Shown here piece by piece: positions 40,588 through 52,799 of a DNA stretch of 64,000 nucleotides. This DNA is from Sapria himalayana (Eukaryota; Streptophyta; Magnoliopsida; Malpighiales; Rafflesiaceae), in contig JAREIK010002623.1 in NCBI GenBank assembly GCA_029783825.1, positions 220,381 through 284,380 of the forward strand, written 5' to 3'. The translations under genes were made by a program, and so were the position numbers. The stretch's first letter is position 1; the number at the start of each line of letters is the position of its first letter. The notes beneath the pieces are model-generated. The model did no database searches and had not been told where the DNA came from. It saw nothing but the letters and a program-made list of their open reading frames with translations.

Positions 40588-43500
40588 ATCTATTTAATTA
40601 TCTATATATCTTCTCTCTATCAATCTATTTATCTATCTTTCTAAGTGTTTATATATCTATATGTCACTCTATCTATCTATTTATCTATCTATCTCTTTAT
40701 ATATCAATATGTCTATCTATATGTATACCTATTTGTCTATCTATAATTCTCTCTATTCATCTGTCTCTATATATATATCTATCAAAGTGTGTCTATTTGT
40801 CTAGCTATCTATCTATCTATCTATTTGTCTATCTTTCCATCTATCTATATGTCTATATATACGTCAATCTATTTTTCTATTTATCTATCTATCGATAAAT
40901 CTATCTATCTATCTATCTATTTATCATTCTATCTATCTATATATCTATTTGTATATCTATTTATATATCCATTTATGTGTCTATCTATCTGTCGATCTAT
41001 CTATGTTTTATATATTTCTCTATCTATCTATATATCGATCTATTAATCTATTTGTTTGTCTAAATATCTATTTCTCTTTCTGTCTATCCATCTATCTAAA
41101 TATATATCTATCATTTTGTCTATCTAATTATCTATCTTTAAATCAATCTATCTTTTTGTCTATCTATCTATCTATCTTTCAATCTTTTTATCTGTCTATC
41201 TATCTTTCGATCTATCTTTCTATCTATTTGTTTATCTATATGTATATCTATTTCTCTATCTATCTGCCTTCCTGATTGTTTATCTGCCTGAATGACTGAC
41301 TAATTAACTATATGTTTGTCTATATGTGTGTTTATTTGTCTATATATCTAGTTTTCTATCAATCTGGCATTCTATTTGATTATATATCTTTCTATATATA
41401 TGTCTATCTAGTTTACTATTTATATGTCTATCTATATATTTATCTATCTATCTATTTAAATATCTATCAATCTATCAATTTATTAGTCAATCTATTTGTC
41501 TATCTACTTATCTATCTATCTATATATTTGTCTATCTATCTATCAATATATCTATATGTCTATTTATATTTATATCATTCTATCTATCCATCTATCTATA
41601 TATCTATCTACCTATTGGTCGTCTATCTATATATTTATTTGTGTATGTATGTGTCTATTTATATATCTATCTATATATTTGTCTATCTATATATACACCT
41701 TTCTTTGTGTTTATCAATCTATATATCACTATGCCTATCTATCTATCTATTTCTCAATATACATGACTATTTATCTATTTATCTATCTAATTATCTATCT
41801 ATCTTTTTTTCTATCTATGTCTATCTATGTCTATCTATCTCGTAGTCTATCTATCTATATATCTATCTGGGTATCTATCTACCTTTCTATATATCTGCCA
41901 ATCTATATGTCGATTTATATGATTAGTCAATCTGTCTATCTAACTATTTTATATCTATCTATCTATTGATATATATTTATATATTTCGCTAGATATCTAT
42001 CTATCTATATTTTATCTGTATAATATCGATGTGTCTATTATCTATCTATCTATCTATCTTTCTATATATCTATCTATCCATCTATCTATCTATTTGTCTA
42101 TCTAAACGTTAATCTATCTATCTATCTATCTATCCATTTATCTATATATCTATCTTTCAATCTTTCTATCATCTATCAATCTATCTATGTATCTATCTAT
42201 TTTTGTATCTATCTATCTATTTATCAATCTATCTTTCTATCTATATATCTATCTTTCTATCTTCCTACCTATTTTTTGATATATCTATCTATCTGTTTAT
42301 CTATCTATCTATCTGTTATCTATCTATCTACCTGTCCATATATCTATCTATATATATGTCTATCTATATGTTAATCTATCTATCTATCTATTTTTAAATT
42401 TGTCTATAAATTTGTCTATCAATATATATAACAATCTATCGATCAATATAATTATCAATATGTCTATCAATTTGTTTATCAATCTAACTATCTAACTATC
42501 AATCTATCTATCTATCCATCTATTTTTAATTTTGTCTATAAATCTATTTATCAATCTAAATATCAATTTATCTATCAATCTAATTATCAATATGTCTATC
42601 ACTATGAATCATACTATCTAACTATCTATCTATATATCTATCTATCAATCTATCAATCAGTCTATTTATCTATCTTTCTATTCATCTATTTATCAATCAA
42701 TCTATCTTTCTTTATTTCTATCTTTTTTTCTATCTTTCTATCTTCTCTCAATCAATCTATCTTTCTTTCTATCTTTTTATCAATCTATCTATATAAGTGT
42801 CAATTTATCTTTCTAACTAACTATCTATCTATTATCTATCTAAATATCTATGAATCTATATGTCTATCTATCTTTATAATTATTTATCTATCTATTTATT
42901 TATCAATCTGTCTATCAATCTATCTTTTAATCACTCTACCAATATGTATATAAATTTTTTTATCAATTTGTCAATCTTGGTCTTAATCTATCTGTCAATC
43001 TATCTATCTATCTATTTATTTATATATCTTTCTTTTAATATGTCTAGTAATCTTTCTATCAATCTTTCTATCAATCTTATTTCAATCTATCTATCAATAT
43101 GTTTATCATTCTATCTATCAATTTGTCTAACAATCTATCTATATGTAAATATATTTATCTAATTATATATATATTTTCTATCTATTTAAATGTTTATCTA
43201 TCGGTCTATCGATCTATCTGTCTATCTATTTTTCTATCTATCAAATATTTGTCTATCTGTCTATCTATCTGTCTATCTATCTGTCTATCTATCTGTGTAT
43301 CTATCTATCTATCTATCTATCTTTCTATATGCGTGTCTATCTATTTATTAATCTATCAATATATCTGTATGTTTATATGTGTGTCTATCTATTTGTCTAT
43401 CTATCTGTCTCTCTATATGTTTGTCTCTTTGTCTCTCTTTATGTGTTTGTTTATCAATCTTTCTATTTATCAGTCAGTTTATCATCAATCAATCTATCTT

Positions 43501-44315
43501 TCTTTCTATATGTCTAATTATTTATCTATCTATATGTCAATCTGTTTGCCTTTTTATTAAGATATCTATCTATCTGTCTATCTATCTATCTCTCTATCAA
43601 TCCATCTATTTTTCTTTCTATGTGTCTATTTTTCTATCTCTTTCTATCTATTTATTTGTTATATATCTATCTATCTATCTATTTATTTGTCTATATATTT
43701 ATCTATCTATCTATATATCTATCAATCTATTTATCTATCTATTTGTCTATCTATTTGTCAATCTATCTATTTTTTATCTATATATCAATCTATATATATT
43801 TCTATCTATTTTTCAAGTTATATGTCTATCTATCTTTCTATCGATCGATCTATTTATCTTGCTATCTATAGATCTATCTTTGTATCTATATATCTATCTA
43901 TCTATCTATCTATTTGTATATCTATTTATCTTTATATCTATCTGTCTATCTATCAATCTATATATCTATTTATCTATATGTCTATCTATCAATCTATCTA
44001 TCTATCTATTTATATGTCTAATTATTTATCTATATAACTATCCATCAATTTGTCTCTCTATCTATATATCTATCTATCTGTCAGTCAGCCTATCTATCAG
44101 TCTATCTATCTATCTATCTATTAGTCTATCTATCTATTTTTCTATCTGTATATCTATCTATCTGTCTATCTATATATCTATCTTTCTTTCATTATATCTA
44201 TCTGTATGTATATCTATCTATCTTATCAAACAGTCAATCTTTCTGTCAATTTATCTATCTATTTATTTATTAATCTATCTATCTATCTATCTATCTATAT
44301 GTCTATGTATCTGTC

Positions 44316-44346
<31 letters not shown>

Positions 44347-45109
44347 CTCTCTAACAAATTATCTGTCTATCTTATTATCTATATATCTATATGTCTATCA
44401 ATTTGTCTATTTATCTATCTTTATATATTTATATCTATCTATCTATCTATATATCTATTTGTCTATTTATTTGTCTATTTTATGTCTATCTATTTGTCTA
44501 ACTATTTTTCTAAATATCTATCTATCTTTCTAACAAACTATCTATCTTTCTATCTATCTATGTTTCTTTTTTTCTATCTATCTGTCTATTTATCTTTCTA
44601 TCTATTTGTTTATCTATCTGCATATCTATCTATATGCCTATCTACCTGTCTACCTGTCAATCTATCTATCTGTCAATCTATCTATCTATCTATATGTCTA
44701 TCTGTCAATCTATATTTCAATCTATCAATCATTTTGTTTATCTATATATCTATTTGTCTGTCTATCTGTCTATCTGTCTTTTTTATATATTTATACATCT
44801 TTCTTTCAGTTTATCTATCTTTTTATCTATCTATCTGTCTGTCTTTCTATATGTCTATTTGTATGTCTATCTATCTATCTATCTGCCTATCTATCTATCT
44901 ATCCATCTATGTAGCAATCTATTTTTCTTTCTATCTATTTGTATATCTATCTGTCTATCTAGCTATATATCTTTCTATCAATCAATCTATCTATCTATGT
45001 ATCAATCTGTCTATCAATCTAAATATCAATCTATCTATTAATTTGTCGATCAATATGTTTATAAATCTATCTATAAATTTGTCAATCAATCAATCTATCT
45101 ATTTATTGA

Positions 45110-45159
<50 letters not shown>

Positions 45160-45529
45160 TATTTATTTATGTATTAGTCTAACTATCAATCTATTTATCT
45201 GTTTATCTATTTTATCTATCTATCTATTAATCTATCTATCTTTCGTTCTTTCTTACTATCTATTTTAAAATATATTTGTCTATCTATCTATCTATCACTA
45301 TAACTATCTCTCTATCGATTTGTCTATCAAAATATTTATATATATTTCTATCTATCTAACTAACTAACTATCTATCTATTTATATATTTATTTGTCTATC
45401 TTTTTATCTATCTGTCTATCTGTCTATTTATCTATCTATGTTCTATCTATATATCTTTTTATTAAGTTATCTTTCTATCTATTTATCAAATCTATCTATC
45501 AATATATCTATTAATCTATATATCAATCT
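30712..45529. repeat. Degenerate TATC/TGTC satellite block 3 (about 14.8 kb)
   Basis: This is the longest uninterrupted tetramer block, with the same TATC, TGTC, AATC and TTTC mix as block 2. It contains embedded (TA)n tracts (33187-33213, 33786-33815, 37458-37478, 37867-37890, 45123-45154), a (CATA)n run at 33053-33085 and a (TC)n run at 33925-33947. Islands with TGCCTACCTGATT- and TGACTAACTAAC-like sequence lie at about 32841, 34188 and 41264. It begins inside a truncated CACTA terminus and ends exactly at another (45530). Long + strand frames such as 43379-44533 are artefacts of the stop-free (TATC)n strand. Confidence 0.97.
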
Positions 45530-46480
45530 CACTACTAAAAAGAACAAATAGCTAGGAAAATTTTCCTAGCTATTTGGGCGTATTCCATCTCTAAAATAGA
45601 ATACCGACTAATTATCATTCTAAATAATCTCAAACTAAAATGCTCGTCACAAAATATTAATGAGAAATAAAAATTTTCTAGCAAATCTTTCAATGACAAA
45701 AATTTCCTAGCTAATTATATTCTTCCATTCCTAATTATATTATTTCCTTCCTAATTTTAATCATAATTAAGAGTAGTAATTAATATTTTTCAACTTAATA
45801 TATACTCAAAATTCTCTAGCTAAATTTGTGAGGGAAAAATCCATAGCTATTTTCTTTGCAAAATTATTTTCATAATTTTTTTTTACAAAAAAATTGATTA
45901 CATTTTTTAAAATTTTATTTTGAATTTAATAAAAACATATACTATAAACCAATTTTTATTATTTACAAAAACCAAAAGTAGTTTAGAAATAATTATGATA
46001 TAAAAGTTACATGGTTAAACAAACATAACATAGATATAAAATCTTTTAAAACTAAATCATCATCTTCATCATTAGATGGTACATTTGTGCTAGGGTCTCC
46101 TATGTGAGTATTCTAATGGAACTCGATGTGCTATCAGTCTCGTAAGGCTGTTAATAGTGACTCCTTATATGTCATCTACAATTTCATTACTTTCTTGGTT
46201 TCTTTCATCTCATCATTCATTTTATTCATTTCCTATATTTCTTCATTCAAAAAAGTTATCTAAAGATTCATAGAACCCTCTACTAGTTGAGAAGCAACTG
46301 TCATACGTTCCTCCATGAGTTCCTGTGATAAAATAGAAAATAATAAAATTGTGCTAGATATAAACAAATTAAATATAATATTTTTCTTTACACACTTAAC
46401 TTTAAACATTTACTATAGTAGTCTAATAGTGATGTAACCACCAAAGTAGTGGCCGCTTTCATAACAACTATATAGTTTTT
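45530..46480 (-). mobile_element. CACTA 3' terminal region with degenerate PTTA 3' end
   Basis: It begins CACTACTAAAAAGAAC directly after the TATC block. A 32-base perfect palindrome follows at 45545-45576. The segment parallels 12578-13250 and, from about 46060, also 59560-59720. On the - strand 46050-46330 holds the end of a PTTA-type protein: MEERMTVASQLVEGSMN matches MEEHVRVASQKVEASMD of the better preserved copy at 60125, and GACTCC-TATATG near 46160 matches the corresponding site near 59680. Stops and frame changes make it non-functional. The opposite terminus was not found. Confidence 0.75.
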
Positions 46481-46489
46481 ACTTGCTTG

Positions 46490-46870
46490 ATTCTACATGG
46501 AAAATCACTTTCTTTGATACATATAAAAAAAGAACCCAATGAACACAACCCACATGTTGCACACACTACACCATGGCTGGATCAAACTTACGCATGGTGC
46601 ACATCTAGTACATCAACCACACATCCACGTTCACTACACCATGCACAATCTGTGCACTTTCACACAGTTATGCACCACAGCTGTGCATCAATGGCACCAC
46701 ATCTCATGGCATCACTGCCAACTAGGACAATGCACCCACTAACACTAAGCCACATGCCAACACATGTACATCACACATCATCGCTAGCATTGGCACTTTG
46801 TGTGCCATGGCGCATGGACCATCTAGACAGTTTTGGAATGATGTGGCAGACAATCATTCTTTCAAATGGA
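46490..46870. other. CA/TGCAC-rich segment of higher GC content
   Basis: An island with many CACA, CATG and TGCAC words (for example CCATGCACAATCTGTGCAC) interrupts the PTTA remnant. It contains a 128-residue + strand frame (46487-46873) rich in His, Thr and Ser with no recognisable domain. The composition is unlike the surrounding AT-rich DNA and suggests an insertion or a simple-sequence-derived segment. I do not call the frame a gene. Confidence 0.4.
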
Positions 46871-49800
46871 TAAAAAGCAATTAATCAAATAGTTGGAACA
46901 TTCTTACCCATTGTTTTTGTTTACTTCCTTCATATACACAGTGTCTATGTTCTTTGCCTTTTATTCAAGAAGGATGACAGTAGTATCAAAGGTTTTGATT
47001 GTGATGGAGTTGATAATGAGATATTACCAGCTAACCACCTATTAATAAAGGGTGAACAAGAAGAAATGAGCCACACAAAAAATAGAAACAAAACAACGGA
47101 TAGAGTAATTCAAATTATGTATTTTACATTCAAAGTAGCAAGCAACATATACAAGTTCTATGAGGAGTGAGGGAATAGAAAAACAAGCCTGTATGTTGCA
47201 ACACTAATGGTAAATAAAGTATGAGCAATCAAATTCAAATTAAATAAATTCTTTACAAGAATAATATTATCTTTTTTTGTTTTATTTTTCAACCCGCTCT
47301 CTTTTCTTTCTTTCTCTCTCCCCAATGCACGCAAAGCCCTAATGGGTTCTTATGAGTTATGCCATCAAGCTTACATGATGTCACAACATGAATAAAGGCA
47401 AAGTAAGAGTTGTGCAAAGTGTTTGGGTAGGCCACAAATTCTACACGTGTCAATAAGTGTTTTTGCTAGTGGTATTGCCATCAATTAAAAGAAGGTTTTT
47501 ACAACATCATTTTATTCTTTCAGAAAAGAGATTTTGGTTCACCAAAATTAAAATAATTATTTTTTATGTAGCCAATTTTTATTTTAAAAAACTAACAAAT
47601 TCAATATTATATATGTTTTTATGTAATATTCATCATAATTGCTCTTATATATTTAACATTATTAAGAAAACATCATCTCAACATTTAAACAAAAAAATTA
47701 GGGCCACAATTTTCATCATGAGATACAATATATAAATACATACCAGGATATCATCTAATAGTCCTAAAACAAGAGGTATGAGTCTTTCAAAAGATTAAAA
47801 GACTTGATAATCTCAATCTAAATATATTAGACAAAGATAGCATAATTGATTCTTTCGGAAATTGAAGAATCATAAAAATTTTTTAAATAGCTTTCTGTAA
47901 CCAAGATAAATATCACATATATCTTTAATATAGTTAATTAATATAGATTCTCTCATATATATTCATATGGACATAATTTTTTGAATTCTTAAATATTAAA
48001 ATACAACTCCAAAATGGTTATTATAAGATTTTTGCATTCTATTATAAATTCTCACAAATAATATGTATATCAATGAATTCATGTATGATGTGTAGATTGT
48101 ATAAATCTAATATATCAATACTAAACTTATTATATAGTTATTTCAATGTTTCAATATTTTATAAATGCTATAATAAAGTATCACTCATTTCTAATTCCTT
48201 CCTCCATATAGACTATAATGACACTTATTCTAAAAGAAAATAAGAAATTCAACTTATTATATTATGAATATATTAAAAATATACAATAAATGTACACCAT
48301 CAACTACATTTGTAATTAGTGAGAGTTCATTTCATATGTCAAGACAATCTTAGACTAAATATTCTAAATCAAAAAGAACAATTTAATCCAAATACATATG
48401 TTTTTGTAATGATCTTAATGATGCTAGAAATTCCAAATTAGATAATAAGTTAAATTTTTCATAGTATAATCCTTTAATCATTACTAAGCAGATTTCTTCT
48501 GATTTTATTAAAAAATCAGCTAGTCATGAAAAACATATTTCCTTACTTAGACAACATGATGAATTTGTTGGCTTGATGATTTGAGATGAGACATTGTTAG
48601 TAATTCTGTTTCCAAGGGTTGTAATTTTATAGATTCAGAAGAAGAAGAAAATAGAAAAATGATATATCCACAAACCACAATCCAGAAACACATAAAATAA
48701 TATGGATCACTAGTCGTTCAGCATGATAGCTATATCCACTAGAAAAATACTTATGTGTTTACAGTTTATAACCAAAACAAAGTCTTACAGATGCAGTAAT
48801 TTCGAAAAAAAATCATACAGAGAGAGAAGACAAAAATGAATAGGTCAGCATTAAATTGGGAGTAGCAAAAAATAGAATTAAAAAATCAATTTATATTAAA
48901 CAATTTCTCGATATCAATAATGGTGTTGGTCAAATCACTTGGCTGGATCGGGTTATGCTCCAAAATTTTCTTCATCCCACTGACTGAGGAGCAACCCCCA
49001 TTAACATGCTATTGCTGCATTCCCAACCATTCAATATTTTATTTCCTGCATTAATAATATATAAATAAAAAAATTATTTTGTTATACAAAGCAGTTTATC
49101 AAAACAAACTAAATACAACAAACATTAAATATACAATTTTCTCTAGTAATATTTTTTTACGGTAAACAAGATGAATTGCATGATAGGGATTTGTCAATAC
49201 AACTTAAATATATTCCATGTATAGTGGCAAGTTCAAGTTCTACTTTGGTGAATAATGTTGATGTTTCTTCAAACCCAAGTTTGTCTTCTAATCCTAGAGT
49301 TTCAAATTTCTTGGGTCTCCCATGCCTATTGTATCATATGTTTGTAATCAGGTCCATAAACAATATAACCCACAATTTGGAAAATTTTCACATTGTCATA
49401 TGCTTTCATTATTAATTCCTATCATACAAATTGATTCTATTTAGATATTTCTCCATGTAAACCCCTTATGTGCGCCAACCTTCCTTCACGAGCCGACATC
49501 ATTGCCTATAATCTAACTATAATGCACTTCTAGCTCTTTAGGATCTTCTCTTGAATACCTAAAAATTATTTGAGAATATCATAGGATGCTCTTATTATCG
49601 CCGACACAATTATTGTTTTAATTATTATTAGTTTATTATGTTACAAGTTAATCTTCTTTGATTCTAGTTCAAATTAATTTGATTATTTTACCTTTTCATA
49701 TTTTTAACTTTCACACACTAGTATAAAAAAGATATTGAAAATTGTTATTGAAGTACTTATATAAAATTTGGGGTTTTTTACTTTTATTTTCCTACTTGAT

Positions 49801-50318
49801 AGGAGCACCCAAGTCATGTGGGTCACCCAAATGAACTTACCTCCTATATAATGGGTTTTTATGAGTTAATAAGTATATAAGAGTTATTGGAATTTGATTT
49901 ATGTTATTTCAATTTGTGTTCAAGTTAATTTTATAATTTCTGCATTTCATTTTATAAAAGTGTCAATGTCAAAATATGGCTTTTAAGTAGAACCTCTGAC
50001 AGACCAATAAGACACACTAGATTAAATTTCATCTAAACTAGTAGGCTTTGAAAAATTATCATCAACACCTCGAGGAGGTGTAGATCCACTTGTAGTCTTC
50101 CCTTTAGCACTTTATATAAAATTCTCTACCAATATTATTTTGGTAAATTGAAAGGAAATCTAAGATAGATCTCTAACAGTTATATCTGATAAGTCTCAAA
50201 TACAAGGGTTAGCTTACTTTGATCAAGTCACTTATCATCGCACCAAGACTTAAAAAATATCACACATCTCAATATTATTCTAATATATACATTCAACACA
50301 AAGATTTCCTAAGTTATC
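46871..50318. other. Unassigned AT-rich sequence
   Basis: No terminus or transposase motif is recognised. On the - strand about 48900-49030 reads SSVSGMKKILEHNPIQPSDL then TNTIIDIEKLFNI, which looks coding but was not identified. The + strand frames at 47457-47735 and 49176-49415 have no domain support. The stretch may be the interior of the element whose 3' end is at 45530. Confidence 0.4.
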
Positions 50319-50980
50319 CACTACTAAAAATAACAAGAATACCGACAAAAAAATAGGACGGTAATTACTGACCAAAACACGATCATTTAGACACCAAAAA
50401 GGGGTTTCGGAAAAAAACTATTTCTGACCATATTTCCGACTAAAGACCGACCATATTTATTGACCAAATATTTTTGGTCAGAAATTAGTCTGTAAATTAG
50501 TTGGGAATTAGCAAATAAAAATTATCGATAAATTACTGACCATTTAACGACCAAAAATATATTACAATGAAAAAGTGTCAGTAAAGTGGCTTTCCAAAAT
50601 ATTTATAATTACTTAATTATCGACTAAACAACCGACCTACAAAATAGGTCAGTAATTACTGACCAAATCACGACTATTTGGAGACCAAAAAGGGGTTTCA
50701 AAAACAAATATTTTCAACTATATTTCCTACCAAGACCAACTATATTTACTGACCATATTTACCGCCCAAATGTCGAAAATTGATCTCTAAATTAGTTGGG
50801 AATTAGCGAATAAAAATTCCCGACAAATTACCGACCATTTAAAGATAAAAAATATATTACCATGAAAAATGGTCGGTAAAGTAGCTTTCCAAAATATTTA
50901 TAACTTCTTAATTACTGACCAAACTACCGACCAAAATTTTGGACGGTAGTTTCTCGGTTAAATTTTTTGATTTAAAAAAA
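50319..50980 (+). mobile_element. CACTA 5' terminal region of a different subfamily
   Basis: It starts CACTACTAAAAATAACAAG. The subterminal motifs differ from those of the other termini: TTACCGACCA, GGTCGGTAA and GACCAAAAAGGGGTTTC occur many times on both strands. A 300-bp segment is duplicated in tandem (listed separately). This is the likely 5' end of the element that carries the + strand TNP2 remnant at 55157-58346, although intervening rearrangement cannot be excluded. Confidence 0.75.
50352..50945 (+). repeat. Subterminal tandem duplication, period about 300 bp
   Basis: The order TAGGACGGTAATTACTGACC, GGACCAAAAAGGGGTTTC-like, TTAGTTGGGAATTAGC, ATATATTAC(A/C)ATGAAAAA and CTTTCCAAAATATTTATAA is seen once at about 50352-50640 and again at about 50653-50920. 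Copies differ by scattered substitutions and small gaps. Confidence 0.85.
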
Positions 50981-51439
50981 GTTTGTCAAGTCATTAACAA
51001 TTAGCAAACTTCCCCTCATTCATTTTTCGAAGCAGAAGCGATGAGATACAAGGGAGAAATTGAGAAATTCTATCATTTCTTCTGAATCCATGCAATTTTT
51101 TCATTGTTCTTCTCCTTCAGAATGCTATATACATATCTCCATCTCTATGAATTTTATTAGCATTATCGAATTTTCATTTTTTCAGAATAATTGAGTATTA
51201 ACTTTTTTTAATTCTCCCCCGATTTCCTTTCTTTTTGCTTCTATTTTCATCTAACCGATATGATTTTGACTCTACTCCATTAATGAAACTATAAATTGTC
51301 AGTGTAATCTTTATTCTTCTACTGTTTAAATTTTTAGGGTTTTATTGATTTCAAATACAATATGCTTGCATTTTGTTCTATCCTTCTGTAGCTGAAGAAA
51401 ATATATAATGCATGATATTTTATGATCATGTAATTTTAA
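50981..51439. other. CACTA internal sequence without recognised features
   Basis: More balanced composition with CT-rich tracts (for example TTCTTCTCCTTCAGAATG). It could be a transposon leader or intron. Nothing definite is visible. Confidence 0.35.
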
Positions 51440-51870
51440 AAAAATTAAACTTAATTTAATGAGTTATATTTTTGTTATCTCTGAATAAATTATAAACATT
51501 AAACAATATATATAAAGTTTTATAAAATTATATAATTGTATGACAATATATATTAATATATATACTTTAATTTATATAAATGGATTACATTATATATAAA
51601 CACTTATATGTTTATATTAACATATAATGTTAAATTAAAATATTTATACATATGTATTAATGTTTGTAAATATCTATACAACATTTAAATAAAACTATCG
51701 ATTTATAAATTTTTTAATATAACCATTATGGAACATTAAATGATTATACAATTTTCTAAATTTTTATTACATATTAATTTTTATATAAATATAAAATATT
51801 TATAATGTCTATATAAATGTGATACAAATACTATATAATATTTATAAAAGTGTTAGATATATATAATTAT
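51440..51870 (+). repeat. AT-rich dispersed repeat, copy 3
   Basis: Parallels 29390-29823 in order: GAGTTATATTTTTGTTATCTC, then TGTATGACAATATAT, then TATAAATGTGATACAAATAC and TATTTATAAAAGTGTTA at the end. Unlike copy 2 it is not followed by a CACTA terminus, but runs into more AT-rich sequence. Confidence 0.65.
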
Positions 51871-52189
51871 ATTTAAGTAACATTTATAAAAATATTTTAA
51901 TCACAAATATTATATATCAACATGTGTTTAATTATATAATCATATGACATTATATATAAAAGTATTTATAATTATATTTATAATTAAGTAAATTATTATT
52001 ATTATTATATTTATAAATATACATAACTAATTTTTAACTATATAATAAAGTATAACTATATGTATAATTTTATATAACTATATTTCTAAAAAAATATATT
52101 ATATGTATACTAATATATAGCTGCTGTATATGTAATTTATTTTTTATTTAATAATCTGTTTTAATATTTTCATGTAAGTGCAGGAAAGA

Positions 52190-52640
52190 AAATATTAAAA
52201 GCCCGGGGATGCAGCAGTAGCACAATAACGAAGGTCCCGCTTCGGTTAAATGACCCGTTCCATGATCCGACCCGCTTCGGTTAAATGAACCAAATGTTTA
52301 TTTTTCATATAAAACATTTTGTAATTTATTTTTCGGGCGGCTATTTTTTGACCCGTTTGAACTGTTCATCATCCCTCTCTTCTCTCTGCGCGATTTCACA
52401 ACAGCTGCGTGTTGTATACTGTAAGACGTTCTGTTTTGGTTTTAATCTATAATGCATAAGTGTTTTCTGGTGGAGGTAGCTAGTCGTACTGAGCGACTAG
52501 CGAACCACGTTATTTCCTGTGTTGATTTCACTTTTTTGATTCTGTCATGGATGCTTGTGGATTGTGATATATATTGCTTGTTTTTCTATGTTTTTAGTTG
52601 TTTTCTGTTTCTTAATCTTACTACCCGTGGAAGCGCAATT
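52190..52640. other. GC-richer segment with CCCGCTTCGGTTAAATGA duplication
   Basis: CCCGCTTCGGTTAAATGA occurs at about 52236 and 52269 (33 bp apart). The stretch stands out from the AT-rich sequence on both sides and holds CTCTCTTCTCTCTGCGCG. A 66-residue + strand frame (52452-52652) with hydrophobic residues has no recognisable family. It could be a small inserted element or a captured promoter/leader piece; neither can be shown. Confidence 0.35.
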
Positions 52641-52799
52641 ACCCAACAATAACTATATATAATTGTTTTTTACTAAATGTATAACTATATAAATGTTATA
52701 TATAATTATATCTTTAATTACATATATATTTATAGCTATATGTGTATAACTATATATAAATATTTGTATGACTATGTAACACTATATAATTAAATATAA

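Noticed and set aside
20114..45177. Long + strand frames in blocks 2 and 3, up to 384 residues at 43379-44533
   Set aside because: Same artefact of stop-free (TATC)n. Frames overlap each other on the same strand and end wherever a tetramer variant makes a stop.
46487..46873. 128-residue His/Thr/Ser-rich frame
   Set aside because: The frame depends on CA-rich repetitive sequence, overlaps a second open frame and has no recognisable motif.
49176..49415. 79-residue frame with a Ser/Asn-rich start
   Set aside because: No conserved motif, no neighbouring transposon domain in frame, and length is within chance for this composition.
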